Shown here piece by piece: positions 7,120 to 14,220 of a DNA stretch of 19,225 nucleotides (positions within the stretch are counted from its first letter, which is position 1; every line of letters begins with the position of its first letter). Made by a program: the position numbers and the translations under genes. Under the pieces are notes generated by a model. That model ran no database searches. It saw only the letters and a list, made by a program, of their open reading frames with translations, and was not told the DNA's origin. The DNA comes from JADGRA01 sp035622755 (lineage in GTDB: Bacteria; Myxococcota; Myxococcia; Myxococcales; Myxococcaceae). The stretch spans positions 1-19,225 of the forward strand of contig DASPUU010000239.1 in NCBI GenBank assembly GCA_035622755.1, read 5' to 3'.

Positions 7120-8046
7120 ATGGCCCGCTACGCCGCCATCGACGTCGGGACCAATACCGTGCTCCTGGTCGTCGCCGAGCGGACGCCGGCGGGCTTCGCC
7201 CCGGTTGCCGAGCGAGCCGAGATCACCCGTCTCGGCAAGGGCGTCGATGCCAGCCGCCGGCTCGCCCCCGAGGCCATGGAGCGCACCCTCGACGCCATGA
7301 CCCGCTTCGCCAGCGAGGCGCGGGGGCTCGGAGCGCAGCACATCGCCATCACCGCCACCTCGGCCGCACGCGACGCCACCAACGGGGCGGAGTTCCTCGC
7401 CGCGGCCCGCACGCGCACCGGCGTCGAGGTGGAGATCCTCTCCGGCGACGAGGAAGCGCGCCGGTCCTACCTGGCCGTCGCCGCCGACTTCGCGGCCGAG
7501 GCCGGCACCCGGCCCCTGGTGGCCATCGACATCGGCGGCGGCTCCACCGAGCTCATCTTCGGGCACGGCCAGGCCGTCGACTTCCACACCAGCCTCGACG
7601 TCGGGTCGGTTCGACTCACCGAGCGCTGCATCCGTTCCGACCCACCCACCGCCGAGGACCTCGCCCGCGTCGACGCCGAGGTGGCACGCGCGCTCGCGCC
7701 CGTCCCCCGCCCCGGACCGGAGGCGCTGGTGGTGGGGGTCGCCGGGACGCTGACCACCCTCTACGCCGTCGCCCACGCCATCGAGCCGTACGACCGAGCC
7801 CGCGTCCAGGGAGGATGGATGTCCCGGCAGGACGTCGCCCGCACCCGGGCGCGCCTGGCCTCGCTCCCACTCGCCGAGCGGAAGCGGGTCACCGGGCTCC
7901 AGCCCGAGCGCGCCGACGTCATCGTCGCCGGCGCAGTCCTCCTCGAGCGCGCCCTCGACCACCTTGGCGCGGCCGGCACCCGGGTCAGCGACCGGGGGCT
8001 GCGCTGGGGAACGCTCGCCGTACGCTTCGGAGGAGGGGCCGCATGA
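7120..8046 (+). CDS. Ppx/GppA-family exopolyphosphatase/pppGpp phosphohydrolase
   Basis: 308 residues, the short two-domain form made only of the ASKHA-fold catalytic part. Family members remove terminal phosphate from polyphosphate or pppGpp. Visible motifs are the phosphate-1 loop AAIDVGTNTVLLVV (residues 5-18), TATSAARDATN (78-88), the SGDEEAR loop with the catalytic-type Glu111/112, the phosphate-2 loop AIDIGGGSTEL (135-145), and GVAGTLTTL (206-214). The C-terminal HD-like domain of E. coli Ppx/GppA is absent, so substrate preference cannot be read. No Shine-Dalgarno is visible before ATG 7120. The stop overlaps the MFS start (ATGA at 8043-8046), placing it as first gene of the polyketide operon, an unexpected partner. 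Confidence 0.92.
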   Translation: MARYAAIDVGTNTVLLVVAERTPAGFAPVAERAEITRLGKGVDASRRLAPEAMERTLDAMTRFASEARGLGAQHIAITATSAARDATNGAEFLAAARTRTGVEVEILSGDEEARRSYLAVAADFAAEAGTRPLVAIDIGGGSTELIFGHGQAVDFHTSLDVGSVRLTERCIRSDPPTAEDLARVDAEVARALAPVPRPGPEALVVGVAGTLTTLYAVAHAIEPYDRARVQGGWMSRQDVARTRARLASLPLAERKRVTGLQPERADVIVAGAVLLERALDHLGAAGTRVSDRGLRWGTLAVRFGGGAA

Positions 8047-9314
8047 CCGTCGCCGCCGATCGCGCCGTCACCCGGGGCCAGGCCCGCTACGGCCTGGCCA
8101 TCCTCACCATCATCAACCTTCTCAACTACCTCGACCGCTACATCGTCGCCGCGCTCTTCCCCAGCATCGAGCGCGACCTGAATGTCGATCACGCCCAGGC
8201 CGGGCTCCTGGGCTCCGTCTTCATCGTCGTCTACATGCTCTTCGCGCCGCTGGCCGGGGTGCTCGGGGACCGCTACGCGCGGCGGCTGGTCCTCGCCGGC
8301 GGCGTCTTTCTCTGGAGCCTGGCCACCAGCGGCGGCGGCTTCGCTCCCACCTTCGTCGCCCTGCTCGCCGCACGAGCCATCGTCGGCATCGGCGAGGCTG
8401 GCTATGGCACGGTCGCCCCGGGGCTCATCGCCGACCTGTTCAAGCGGACCGAGCGCTCGCGGATGCTCGCCTACTTCTACGTCGCCATCCCCGTCGGGTC
8501 GGCCATGGGCTACACGCTCGGCGGCTGGTTCGTCCAGCATCACACCTGGCGTCACGCCTTCTGGATCGCCGGCCTCCCCGGCCTGGTGGTGGCGCTCCTC
8601 GCCCTGGTCGTACCCGAGCCGCCCCGCGGAGCCACGGACGAGGGGCCCCCTCCCGAGAAGGTTCCCTTTGCCGTCGGGCTGCGCCGCCTGGGGCACAACG
8701 CCGTCTACTGGACCGCCGTCGCCGGGCTCACGCTGATGACCTTCTCCATCGGCGGCCTTGCCAATTGGATGCCCAGCTTCCTCGAGCTCGAGCGTGGCAT
8801 GAAGCCGGCCGACGCCGGGCTCTACTTCGGCGCCATCACCGCTGCGGCCGGCCTCACCGGGACGCTGGTGGGAGGCTGGCTCGGCGACGTCGCCGACCGA
8901 CGATCGACCACCGGCGGAATGAGCGTCTCCGGGTGGGGGCTCCTGCTCGCCGTCCCGTTCATGGCCATCGTCGCCCGTGTTCCGAATCAGCTGGTCATCT
9001 TCGCCGCCATCGCCGTGGCTCAGTTCCTCATCTTCCTCAACAACGGCCCACTCAACGCCGCCATCGTCAGCGCCGTCCCCGCCGACGTGCGCAGCTTCGC
9101 CGTCGGGCTGAGCGTCCTCGCCTACCACGCGCTCGGGGACGCCATCTCCCCGCCGATCATCGGCTGGATCGCCGACCGTTCGAGCCTGGGGACCGCCATC
9201 CTCCTCAACGCCCTCCCGGTGGCCGTGGGCGGCCTGATCCTCGTCGTCGGGGCCCGCCTCCTCCATCGCCCCTCCGACCCCGCGGCGGTTGCTCGGGCCG
9301 CGCCGCTCGGCTAG
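8043..9314 (+). CDS. MFS transporter, spinster-like
   Basis: 423 residues with about 12 hydrophobic segments in two halves. The first helix contains INLLNYLDRYIVAALFP, the NY(x)DR pattern typical of the spinster-like/ACS-like branch. The loop between helices 2 and 3 carries GDRYARR, the MFS signature, and the second half has the matching GWLGDVADRRS. RAIVGIGEAGYGTVAPGLIAD resembles the conserved helix 4 region of spinster proteins. Spinster homologues in animals move sphingosine phosphate or lysophospholipids. Here, within a lipid-polyketide operon, export or flipping of the product is a reasonable inference. The start overlaps the Ppx/GppA stop, and the polyketide synthase starts 9 bp after its stop. 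An uptake role for a precursor cannot be excluded. Confidence 0.88.
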   Translation: MTVAADRAVTRGQARYGLAILTIINLLNYLDRYIVAALFPSIERDLNVDHAQAGLLGSVFIVVYMLFAPLAGVLGDRYARRLVLAGGVFLWSLATSGGGFAPTFVALLAARAIVGIGEAGYGTVAPGLIADLFKRTERSRMLAYFYVAIPVGSAMGYTLGGWFVQHHTWRHAFWIAGLPGLVVALLALVVPEPPRGATDEGPPPEKVPFAVGLRRLGHNAVYWTAVAGLTLMTFSIGGLANWMPSFLELERGMKPADAGLYFGAITAAAGLTGTLVGGWLGDVADRRSTTGGMSVSGWGLLLAVPFMAIVARVPNQLVIFAAIAVAQFLIFLNNGPLNAAIVSAVPADVRSFAVGLSVLAYHALGDAISPPIIGWIADRSSLGTAILLNALPVAVGGLILVVGARLLHRPSDPAAVARAAPLG

Positions 9315-9323
9315 CGAGGGCCC

Positions 9324-10394
9324 ATGGCGAGCGTCCCCGGCCCTTTCGTGCGCAGCGTGGGCACCGCCCTGCCGCCCCACTACGCCGACCAGGAGACGCT
9401 CATCGCCGCCTTCCGGACCCACTGGGCGAAGGAGCACTTCCACCTCGAGCGCATCGAGGAGCTCCACCGCTCGGTCCAGGTCGGCGGGCGCCACCTCGCC
9501 GTCCCCATCGACGAGTACCCCGGCCTGGCCGACCTGCGCGCCCGCAACGACGCCTGGCTGCGGGTGTCCACCGACGTCGGTGAACGGGCCGTGCGCCAGG
9601 CGCTCGACCGTGCGGGCCTGGACCCTTCGGACGTCGATCACCTTTTCTTCGTCACCGTGACCGGCATCGCCACACCGTCCATCGACGCACGTCTCATGAA
9701 CCGGCTCGGTCTCCGCCCGAACGTCAAGCGCACCCCCATCTTCGGGCTCGGCTGCGTCGCCGGCGCCGCCGGCACCGCCCGGGCCAGCGACGTCCTCCGC
9801 GCCTTCCCCGACCAGGTGGCCGTCCTCCTCTCGGTCGAGCTCTGCTCGCTCACCCTGCAGCGCGAGGACCTCTCCATCGCCAACATCATCGCCTCCGGGC
9901 TCTTCGGGGACGGAGCCGCGGCGCTGGTCCTCTCCGGCGGCGAGCGGCCGGCCCCGGGAGCGCCGCGCATCGTCGCCACCCGCAGCGTCTTCTACCCGGA
10001 CTCCGAGCGCGTCATGGGCTGGGACGTGGTCAACGGCGGCTTCAAGGTCGTCCTCAGCGCCAAGGTCCCGGAGGTGGTGCGCACCCACGTGCGAGGCGAC
10101 GTCGACGACTTCCTCGCCGCCCACGGTCTCTCCACCCGGGACATCCGCCACTGGGTGGCCCACACCGGAGGGCCGAAGGTCCTCGAGGCCTTCGAGGACA
10201 CCCTTCAGCTCCCCCCCGGAGCGCTGGCCCGCTCGTGGAGGTCGCTCCGGGAGGTGGGCAACCTCTCGTCGGCCTCCGTTCTCTTCGTGCTCGAGTCCCT
10301 CCTCGCCTCGGGCGAGGCCAGGGCCGGGGACCTCGGCCTGCTCATGGCCATGGGCCCGGGCTTCTGCTCCGAGCTGGTGCTCCTCCGATGGTGA
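9324..10394 (+). CDS. Type III polyketide synthase (alkylresorcinol/alkylpyrone synthase-like)
   Basis: 356 residues, the normal size for a homodimeric chalcone/stilbene synthase-type enzyme. The catalytic triad is complete: Cys144 in FGLGCVAGAAG, His280 in WVAHTGGPKVL, and Asn313 in VGNLSSASVL. TVTGIATPSIDARL (111-124) and the C-terminal GPGFCSELVLLRW are also typical. These enzymes take an acyl starter and condense it with malonyl-CoA, cyclising to pyrones or resorcinols. The adjacent methyltransferase, ACP and acyl-AMP ligase genes suggest a long-chain acyl starter, as in bacterial phenolic-lipid synthases such as SrsA, ArsB/ArsC and BpsA. The ring type formed cannot be read from sequence. 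A GAGGG at 9316-9320 precedes the ATG. Confidence 0.93.
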   Translation: MASVPGPFVRSVGTALPPHYADQETLIAAFRTHWAKEHFHLERIEELHRSVQVGGRHLAVPIDEYPGLADLRARNDAWLRVSTDVGERAVRQALDRAGLDPSDVDHLFFVTVTGIATPSIDARLMNRLGLRPNVKRTPIFGLGCVAGAAGTARASDVLRAFPDQVAVLLSVELCSLTLQREDLSIANIIASGLFGDGAAALVLSGGERPAPGAPRIVATRSVFYPDSERVMGWDVVNGGFKVVLSAKVPEVVRTHVRGDVDDFLAAHGLSTRDIRHWVAHTGGPKVLEAFEDTLQLPPGALARSWRSLREVGNLSSASVLFVLESLLASGEARAGDLGLLMAMGPGFCSELVLLRW

Positions 10395-10963
10395 CCTCGG
10401 AGCGCCTCTACCTCGGCTTCCTCCTGCTCCTCGGCCTGGAGCGCGTCGGCGAGCTGTTCCTCTCGCTGCGCCACGCCCGCGCCGCCCGGGCGGCCGGGGC
10501 CATCGAGGCCGGGAGAGGCCATTACCCGGTGATGGTCGCCTTCCACTCGCTCTTCCTCGTCTCCTGCGCGCTGGAGGTGGTGCTCGGGCACCGGCCGTTC
10601 CCCGGCCTCCTCGGGTGGACGGCGCTCGGTGTCGCGCTCGCCGCCCAGGCGCTCCGCTACTGGGCAGTGGCCACGCTCGGCGTTCGCTGGAACACCCGGG
10701 TCCTCGTCTGGCCGGGACTGGCGCCGGTCACCGCGGGGCCCTACCGCTTCGTCCGGCATCCCAACTACCTGGCCGTGGTCGTGGAAATGGTGGCCGTCCC
10801 GCTCGTGCACGGCGCCTGGGTCACGGCGGCCGTCTTCTCCGCCGGCAATGCCCTCTTGCTCCGCACCCGCATCCGCAGCGAGGAGCAGGCTCTCGGGCGC
10901 CCGTGGGCCGAGGCATTCGCCCACCGTCCTCGCCTGGTTCCGGAGCTTCCCCGTGGCAAGTGA
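10388..10963 (+). CDS. Isoprenylcysteine carboxyl methyltransferase-family membrane methyltransferase (SrsB/BpsB-like)
   Basis: 191 residues with four or five hydrophobic segments. The family core is at residues 117-139: GPYRFVRHPNYLAVVVEM, the SAM-binding Pro/His/Asn region of ICMT-like enzymes. A C-terminal RIRSEEQALGRPW (161-173) is also characteristic. Bacterial relatives next to type III polyketide synthases (SrsB in Streptomyces griseus, BpsB in Bacillus subtilis) O-methylate alkylresorcinols or alkylpyrones, and that role is inferred here. A true protein-prenylcysteine substrate is unlikely in a bacterium. The ATG at 10388 overlaps the synthase stop by 7 bp, indicating tight coupling. 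Longer in-frame starts would run back inside the synthase gene and add non-family sequence. Confidence 0.88.
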   Translation: MVTSERLYLGFLLLLGLERVGELFLSLRHARAARAAGAIEAGRGHYPVMVAFHSLFLVSCALEVVLGHRPFPGLLGWTALGVALAAQALRYWAVATLGVRWNTRVLVWPGLAPVTAGPYRFVRHPNYLAVVVEMVAVPLVHGAWVTAAVFSAGNALLLRTRIRSEEQALGRPWAEAFAHRPRLVPELPRGK

Positions 10964-11204
10964 GGCCGAGGTGCTGGAGACCATCCGCTCCATCGCACGG
11001 TCCGAGCTGGAGATGGCGCGAATCGTCCAGCCCTCCGATGACCTGCTCGCCGACCTCGGTCTGGACAGCCTGGGGCTCACCGTCCTGGCGGTCGGCCTGG
11101 AGAATCGCTTCCGGGTGAGGCTGTCGCAGGAGGACGCCGGCGGAATCCGCACCGTGGCCGACCTCGCCGCGCTGGTCGCCCGCCGCACCGAGGCCACGGC
11201 ATGA
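10953..11204 (+). CDS. Free-standing acyl carrier protein
   Basis: 83 residues from GTG 10953. The sequence is a stand-alone phosphopantetheine-binding domain: helix 1 (EAEVLETIRSIARSELEM), then DDLLADLGLDSLGLTVLAVGLE with Ser39 of the DSL motif as the attachment serine, then an acidic/Leu-rich final helix. It overlaps the methyltransferase gene by 11 bp, and its stop overlaps the ligase start (ATGA at 11201-11204). GTG 10971 is an alternative start that trims six residues. It would carry the acyl chain loaded by the adjacent ligase and hand it to the polyketide synthase; this is inferred from position. It is short and starts inside another gene, so automatic annotation could miss it or extend it wrongly upstream. 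Confidence 0.88.
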   Translation: MASEAEVLETIRSIARSELEMARIVQPSDDLLADLGLDSLGLTVLAVGLENRFRVRLSQEDAGGIRTVADLAALVARRTEATA

Positions 11205-12970
11205 GGGCTCCGTCGCGCCTGGTGGGGCCGGTCCAGCCGCGGCCCCGGCATGCCTCCATCCCCGAGGCGCTCCAGCGCGCCGCCGAGCACCCCTCCGGCC
11301 TGACCTTCGTCGACGCCTCCGAATCCGAGGAGACCCTGAGCTGGGCCGAGGTGTGGACCCGGGCGCGGGCCACCGCCGGGGCCCTGTCCCGGCTCGGCGT
11401 CCGGCCCGGGGACCGGGTGGCCCTGGTGCTTCCGACCTCGCCGGACTTCATGGACGCCTTCTTCGGAACGCTGCTCGCGGGAGCGGTTCCGGTGCCGCTC
11501 TATCCCCCGGTCAGGCTGGGCCGATTGGACGAGTACCACCGCGCCACGGCGCGCATGGTCCAGCTCTCCGGGGCGGTCGTCGTCCTCACCGACGCCGTCA
11601 TCGGCCGGCTCCTGGGCGAGGCGGTCGCCGCGGCGCGGCCGCGGCTGGGCTGCCGCCGGGTGTCCGCCCTCCGCGAGTCCGGGGAGAGTCCGCTCGCGCG
11701 CGACGCTGATTCCGGCGCGCTGGCCCTGGTGCAGTTCTCCTCGGGGAGCACCGTCGACCCCAAGCCGGTGGCGCTCAGCCACGCCAACGTGATGGGCCAG
11801 GTGGACATCCTCCGCGCCCTGATGCCGGTGCGCGAGGGCGAGCGCCCCCTCGGCGTCAGCTGGCTGCCGCTCTACCACGACATGGGGCTCATCGGCTGTC
11901 TGGTCAACGCCGTCGCCTACCCCGGACCCCTGGTGCTCATCCGTCCGGAACAGTTCCTGGCCCGTCCGGCCCTCTGGCTCCGGGCCATCTCGCGACACCG
12001 GGGGACCCTCTCCGCCGCTCCCAGCTTCGCCTACGCGCTCTGCGTGCGGCGGATCCGCGAGGCAGAGCTGGACGGCGTCGATCTCCGCTCCTGGGCGCTG
12101 GCCCTGAACGGGGCGGAATCCATCTCCGCCGAGGTGGCACGGCGTTTCGTGGACCGCTTCGCTCCCTTCGGCTTCGACCCCCGCGCGCTGGTGCCGGCCT
12201 ACGGGCTGGCCGAGGCCTCGCTGGCGGTCACCTTCGCCCCGAGCCGGCCGGCCCTGCGCACGGTGCCGGTCGACGCCCGTGCGCTGGCCGCCGAGGGGCT
12301 GGCTCGCCCCGGGCCCCGCACGCTGGTGTCGGTGGGCGGGCCGGTGCCGGGCGCCGAGGTCGAGGTCCGGGACGACGCCGGCCGCGTCGTGCCCGCCGGC
12401 ACGGTGGGACGCATCCACGTCCGCGGCCCGTCGGTCATGGTCGGCTACCTCGCCGAGCCCGAGGCCACCCGTGCGGCGATCGTCGACGGATGGCTCGACA
12501 CCGGCGACCTCGGCTTCGTCGACGAGGACGAGCTGGTGGTGTGCGGCCGGGCCAAGGACGTGATCATCCTCCGCGGCGCCAACCACGTCCCGCAGGAGTT
12601 CGAGGAGGCCCTCGACGCTCTGGAGGGCGTCCGGGCCGGGTGCGCGGTGGCCCTGGGCGCGGTTCCCCCCGGGGCCGAGGGCGAGGAGCTCATCCTCCTG
12701 GTCGAGCTGGGAACCGGTGCCCCTCCCGACCTGGCGGACCGGGTGCGCACCCGGGTGCTCGAGCGCACCGGCATCCGTCCCCATCGCGTCGAGCTGCTCA
12801 CCCCGGGCACCCTGCCGCGGACCTCGAGCGGGAAGCTCCGCCGCCGCGAGGCCCTGCGCCGCTGGCAGACCGGAATGCTCACCCCGCCCCGCAAGGTGCA
12901 CTGGCTCGGCCTGGCCACGGCCCTGGTGCGAAGCGCGGTGGCCTTCGCCCGCGCCGACCAGGACGCATGA
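11201..12970 (+). CDS. Fatty acyl-AMP ligase (FAAL-like), ANL superfamily
   Basis: 589 residues, FAAL-sized. ANL motifs in order: phosphate loop QFSSGSTVDPKPVALSH (178-194); WLPLYHDMGLIG (221-232), in which YHDMGLIG is characteristic of FAALs; LNGAESI (302-308); YGLAEAS (334-340); WLDTGDLGF (431-439); GRAKDVII (449-456); and RTSSGKLRR with the A10 Lys545. The phosphate loop has Val-Asp-Pro-Lys-Pro where most have Gly-Asp-Pro-Lys-Gly, a mild deviation. FAALs activate a free fatty acid as acyl-AMP and transfer it to a carrier protein, not CoA. The ACP gene immediately upstream, coupled by a 4-bp overlap, is the obvious acceptor. A CoA-ligase activity is the alternative; the FAAL-specific insertion should be checked by alignment. 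Confidence 0.9.
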   Translation: MRAPSRLVGPVQPRPRHASIPEALQRAAEHPSGLTFVDASESEETLSWAEVWTRARATAGALSRLGVRPGDRVALVLPTSPDFMDAFFGTLLAGAVPVPLYPPVRLGRLDEYHRATARMVQLSGAVVVLTDAVIGRLLGEAVAAARPRLGCRRVSALRESGESPLARDADSGALALVQFSSGSTVDPKPVALSHANVMGQVDILRALMPVREGERPLGVSWLPLYHDMGLIGCLVNAVAYPGPLVLIRPEQFLARPALWLRAISRHRGTLSAAPSFAYALCVRRIREAELDGVDLRSWALALNGAESISAEVARRFVDRFAPFGFDPRALVPAYGLAEASLAVTFAPSRPALRTVPVDARALAAEGLARPGPRTLVSVGGPVPGAEVEVRDDAGRVVPAGTVGRIHVRGPSVMVGYLAEPEATRAAIVDGWLDTGDLGFVDEDELVVCGRAKDVIILRGANHVPQEFEEALDALEGVRAGCAVALGAVPPGAEGEELILLVELGTGAPPDLADRVRTRVLERTGIRPHRVELLTPGTLPRTSSGKLRRREALRRWQTGMLTPPRKVHWLGLATALVRSAVAFARADQDA

Positions 12971-14061
12971 AGGTCGAGGTGGTCATCGCCGGTGCGGGGC
13001 CGGCCGGGCTGGCGGCGGCCACGCACGCCGCCCGGGCCGGCCTGTCGGTGGCGGTCTTCGACCGCGAGGAGCTCCCACATGACAAGGCCTGCGGCGAGGG
13101 CCTGATGCCTCCCGGGGTGCGCGCGCTGGAGCGGCTCGGCGCGCGCTCGGCGCTCACCGACCGGGACTGCGCTCCCATCCGCGGCGTCCGCTACGTGCAG
13201 GAGGACGGCTCCAGCCTCGAAGGACGGCTCCCGGACGGTGGCGGCCTCGGGGTCCGGCGGACCGCCCTCGCCGGGGCCCTCCTCGCGCGGGCCCGCCAGG
13301 CCGGGGTGTCGGTGCACCCGCGGACCGGGGTGCGCCGCCACCGGCGGACCGGGACGGCCATCCAGGTCGACACCGACGCCGGGGTGTGGGAGGCCTCGGT
13401 CCTGGTCGCCGCCGATGGGCTCGCCTCGCCCCTCCGCGCGGCCGAGGGCCTCGACCTTCCCGGCCGCGGGCCGCGGCGCTTCGGGATGCGCCAGCACCTC
13501 CGGCTCCGCCCCTGGACCGACTGCGTGGAGGTGCACCTCTCCGAGCGGCTCGAGGCCTACGTCACGCCGGCCGGGGCCGACCGGGTGGGCGTGGCCTTTC
13601 TCTGGGAGGATGGGCGCGTCCCGCCGCAGATCTCCTGGCCAGCCCTGGTCGAGCGCGTCCCGCTGCTCGCCGAGCACGTGCACGGTGCCGACGCCGACTC
13701 CGTGGCGCGGGGAGCCGGCCCGCTCTACCGCCGGGCGCGCGCCCGCGTGCGCCCGCGCTTCGTGCTCCTCGGAGATGCCGCCGGCTACGTGGACGCCATC
13801 ACCGGAGAAGGTCTCTCGCTGGCGCTGGTCTGCGCCGAGGCGCTCGCCCGCTGCCTCCCCGAGGCGGTGGCGCATGGCGGGGCCCCGTCCGCGTTCGGGC
13901 CGTACCTGGCCACGTGTCGCCGCGAGTACCGTCGTTACGCGCTCGTCGCCGGCGGCATGCTCGCCCTCGCCCGTCGCCCCTGGCTCCGCCGGGGAGCCCT
14001 CGGCGCCCTCGCCGGCCGCCCGGCGGCCTTCTCCTGGCTCCTCGCCCAGGCCATCGGCTGA
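12967..14061 (+). CDS. FAD-dependent oxidoreductase/monooxygenase (geranylgeranyl reductase-like fold)
   Basis: 364 residues. An N-terminal Rossmann FAD motif is VVIAGAGPAGLAAA (5-18, GxGxxG at 9-14). KACGEGLMPPG (40-50) is typical of the geranylgeranyl reductase-like branch. AADGLASPLR (148-157) and GDAAGYVDAITGEGLSLAL (269-287) are the DG and GD motifs of group A flavoprotein monooxygenases and relatives. A hydroxylase acting on the aromatic ring, like SrsC in the S. griseus phenolic-lipid operon, is the favoured role by context. A reductase acting on a lipid chain is the main alternative because of the KxCGxG motif. It is coupled to the ligase by an ATGA overlap at 12967-12970 and is the last gene of the + strand operon. 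Confidence 0.87.
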   Translation: MKVEVVIAGAGPAGLAAATHAARAGLSVAVFDREELPHDKACGEGLMPPGVRALERLGARSALTDRDCAPIRGVRYVQEDGSSLEGRLPDGGGLGVRRTALAGALLARARQAGVSVHPRTGVRRHRRTGTAIQVDTDAGVWEASVLVAADGLASPLRAAEGLDLPGRGPRRFGMRQHLRLRPWTDCVEVHLSERLEAYVTPAGADRVGVAFLWEDGRVPPQISWPALVERVPLLAEHVHGADADSVARGAGPLYRRARARVRPRFVLLGDAAGYVDAITGEGLSLALVCAEALARCLPEAVAHGGAPSAFGPYLATCRREYRRYALVAGGMLALARRPWLRRGALGALAGRPAAFSWLLAQAIG

Positions 14062-14079
14062 GCTCTCCCGTGGGGCACT

Positions 14080-14212
14080 CCATTCGAGCTTGACCGCGGC
14101 GTCCTGGGTGAAGGGGTGCTCGCGCCCCAGCACCCGGGCGGTCGGCCTCCAGCGTCTGACGAACCAGCTCCTCGCCCTCCGTCACCCGCCCCTGCTGGGT
14201 GAGCGCGGCGCA
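14080..14212 (-). pseudogene. Decayed tetratricopeptide (kinesin light chain-type TPR) fragment
   Basis: Reading leftwards from 14212, one frame gives CAALTQQGRVTEGEELVRQT followed by LEADR. A second frame then continues from 14133 as VLGREHPFTQDAAVKLEW. Joined, these match the rhythm of KLC-type TPR repeats (ALxxQGRxxEAExLxRxALE...VLGxEHPDT...). They lie in different frames, no start or complete repeat array is present, and the fragment is hemmed in by two intact convergent genes. I read it as the remains of a TPR gene end that lost the rest and acquired a frameshift. It is short, so chance resemblance is possible. Confidence 0.45.
14114..14135. terminator. Possible bidirectional hairpin between convergent operons
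   Basis: GGGTGCT (14114-14120) and AGCACCC (14129-14135) pair perfectly around an 8-base loop, midway between the stops of the + strand oxidoreductase gene and the - strand membrane-protein gene. There is no flanking T-run, so it would be a non-canonical terminator at most. It also lies inside the TPR-like fragment, so the symmetry may be accidental. Confidence 0.3.
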
Positions 14213-14220
14213 CCGGCCGA

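Noticed and set aside
6621..9314. One 897-codon + strand frame covering MarR, Ppx and MFS.
   Set aside because: Only the part from 8043 encodes a real protein (MFS). The upstream part is an out-of-frame shadow of two other genes.
7761..10163. 800-codon antisense frame across the Ppx/MFS/PKS genes, with similar ones at 10205-12901 and 4860-6470.
   Set aside because: Same GC-driven shadow effect: compositions are rich in Gly, Asp, Glu, Arg and His with no motifs, opposite well-supported genes.
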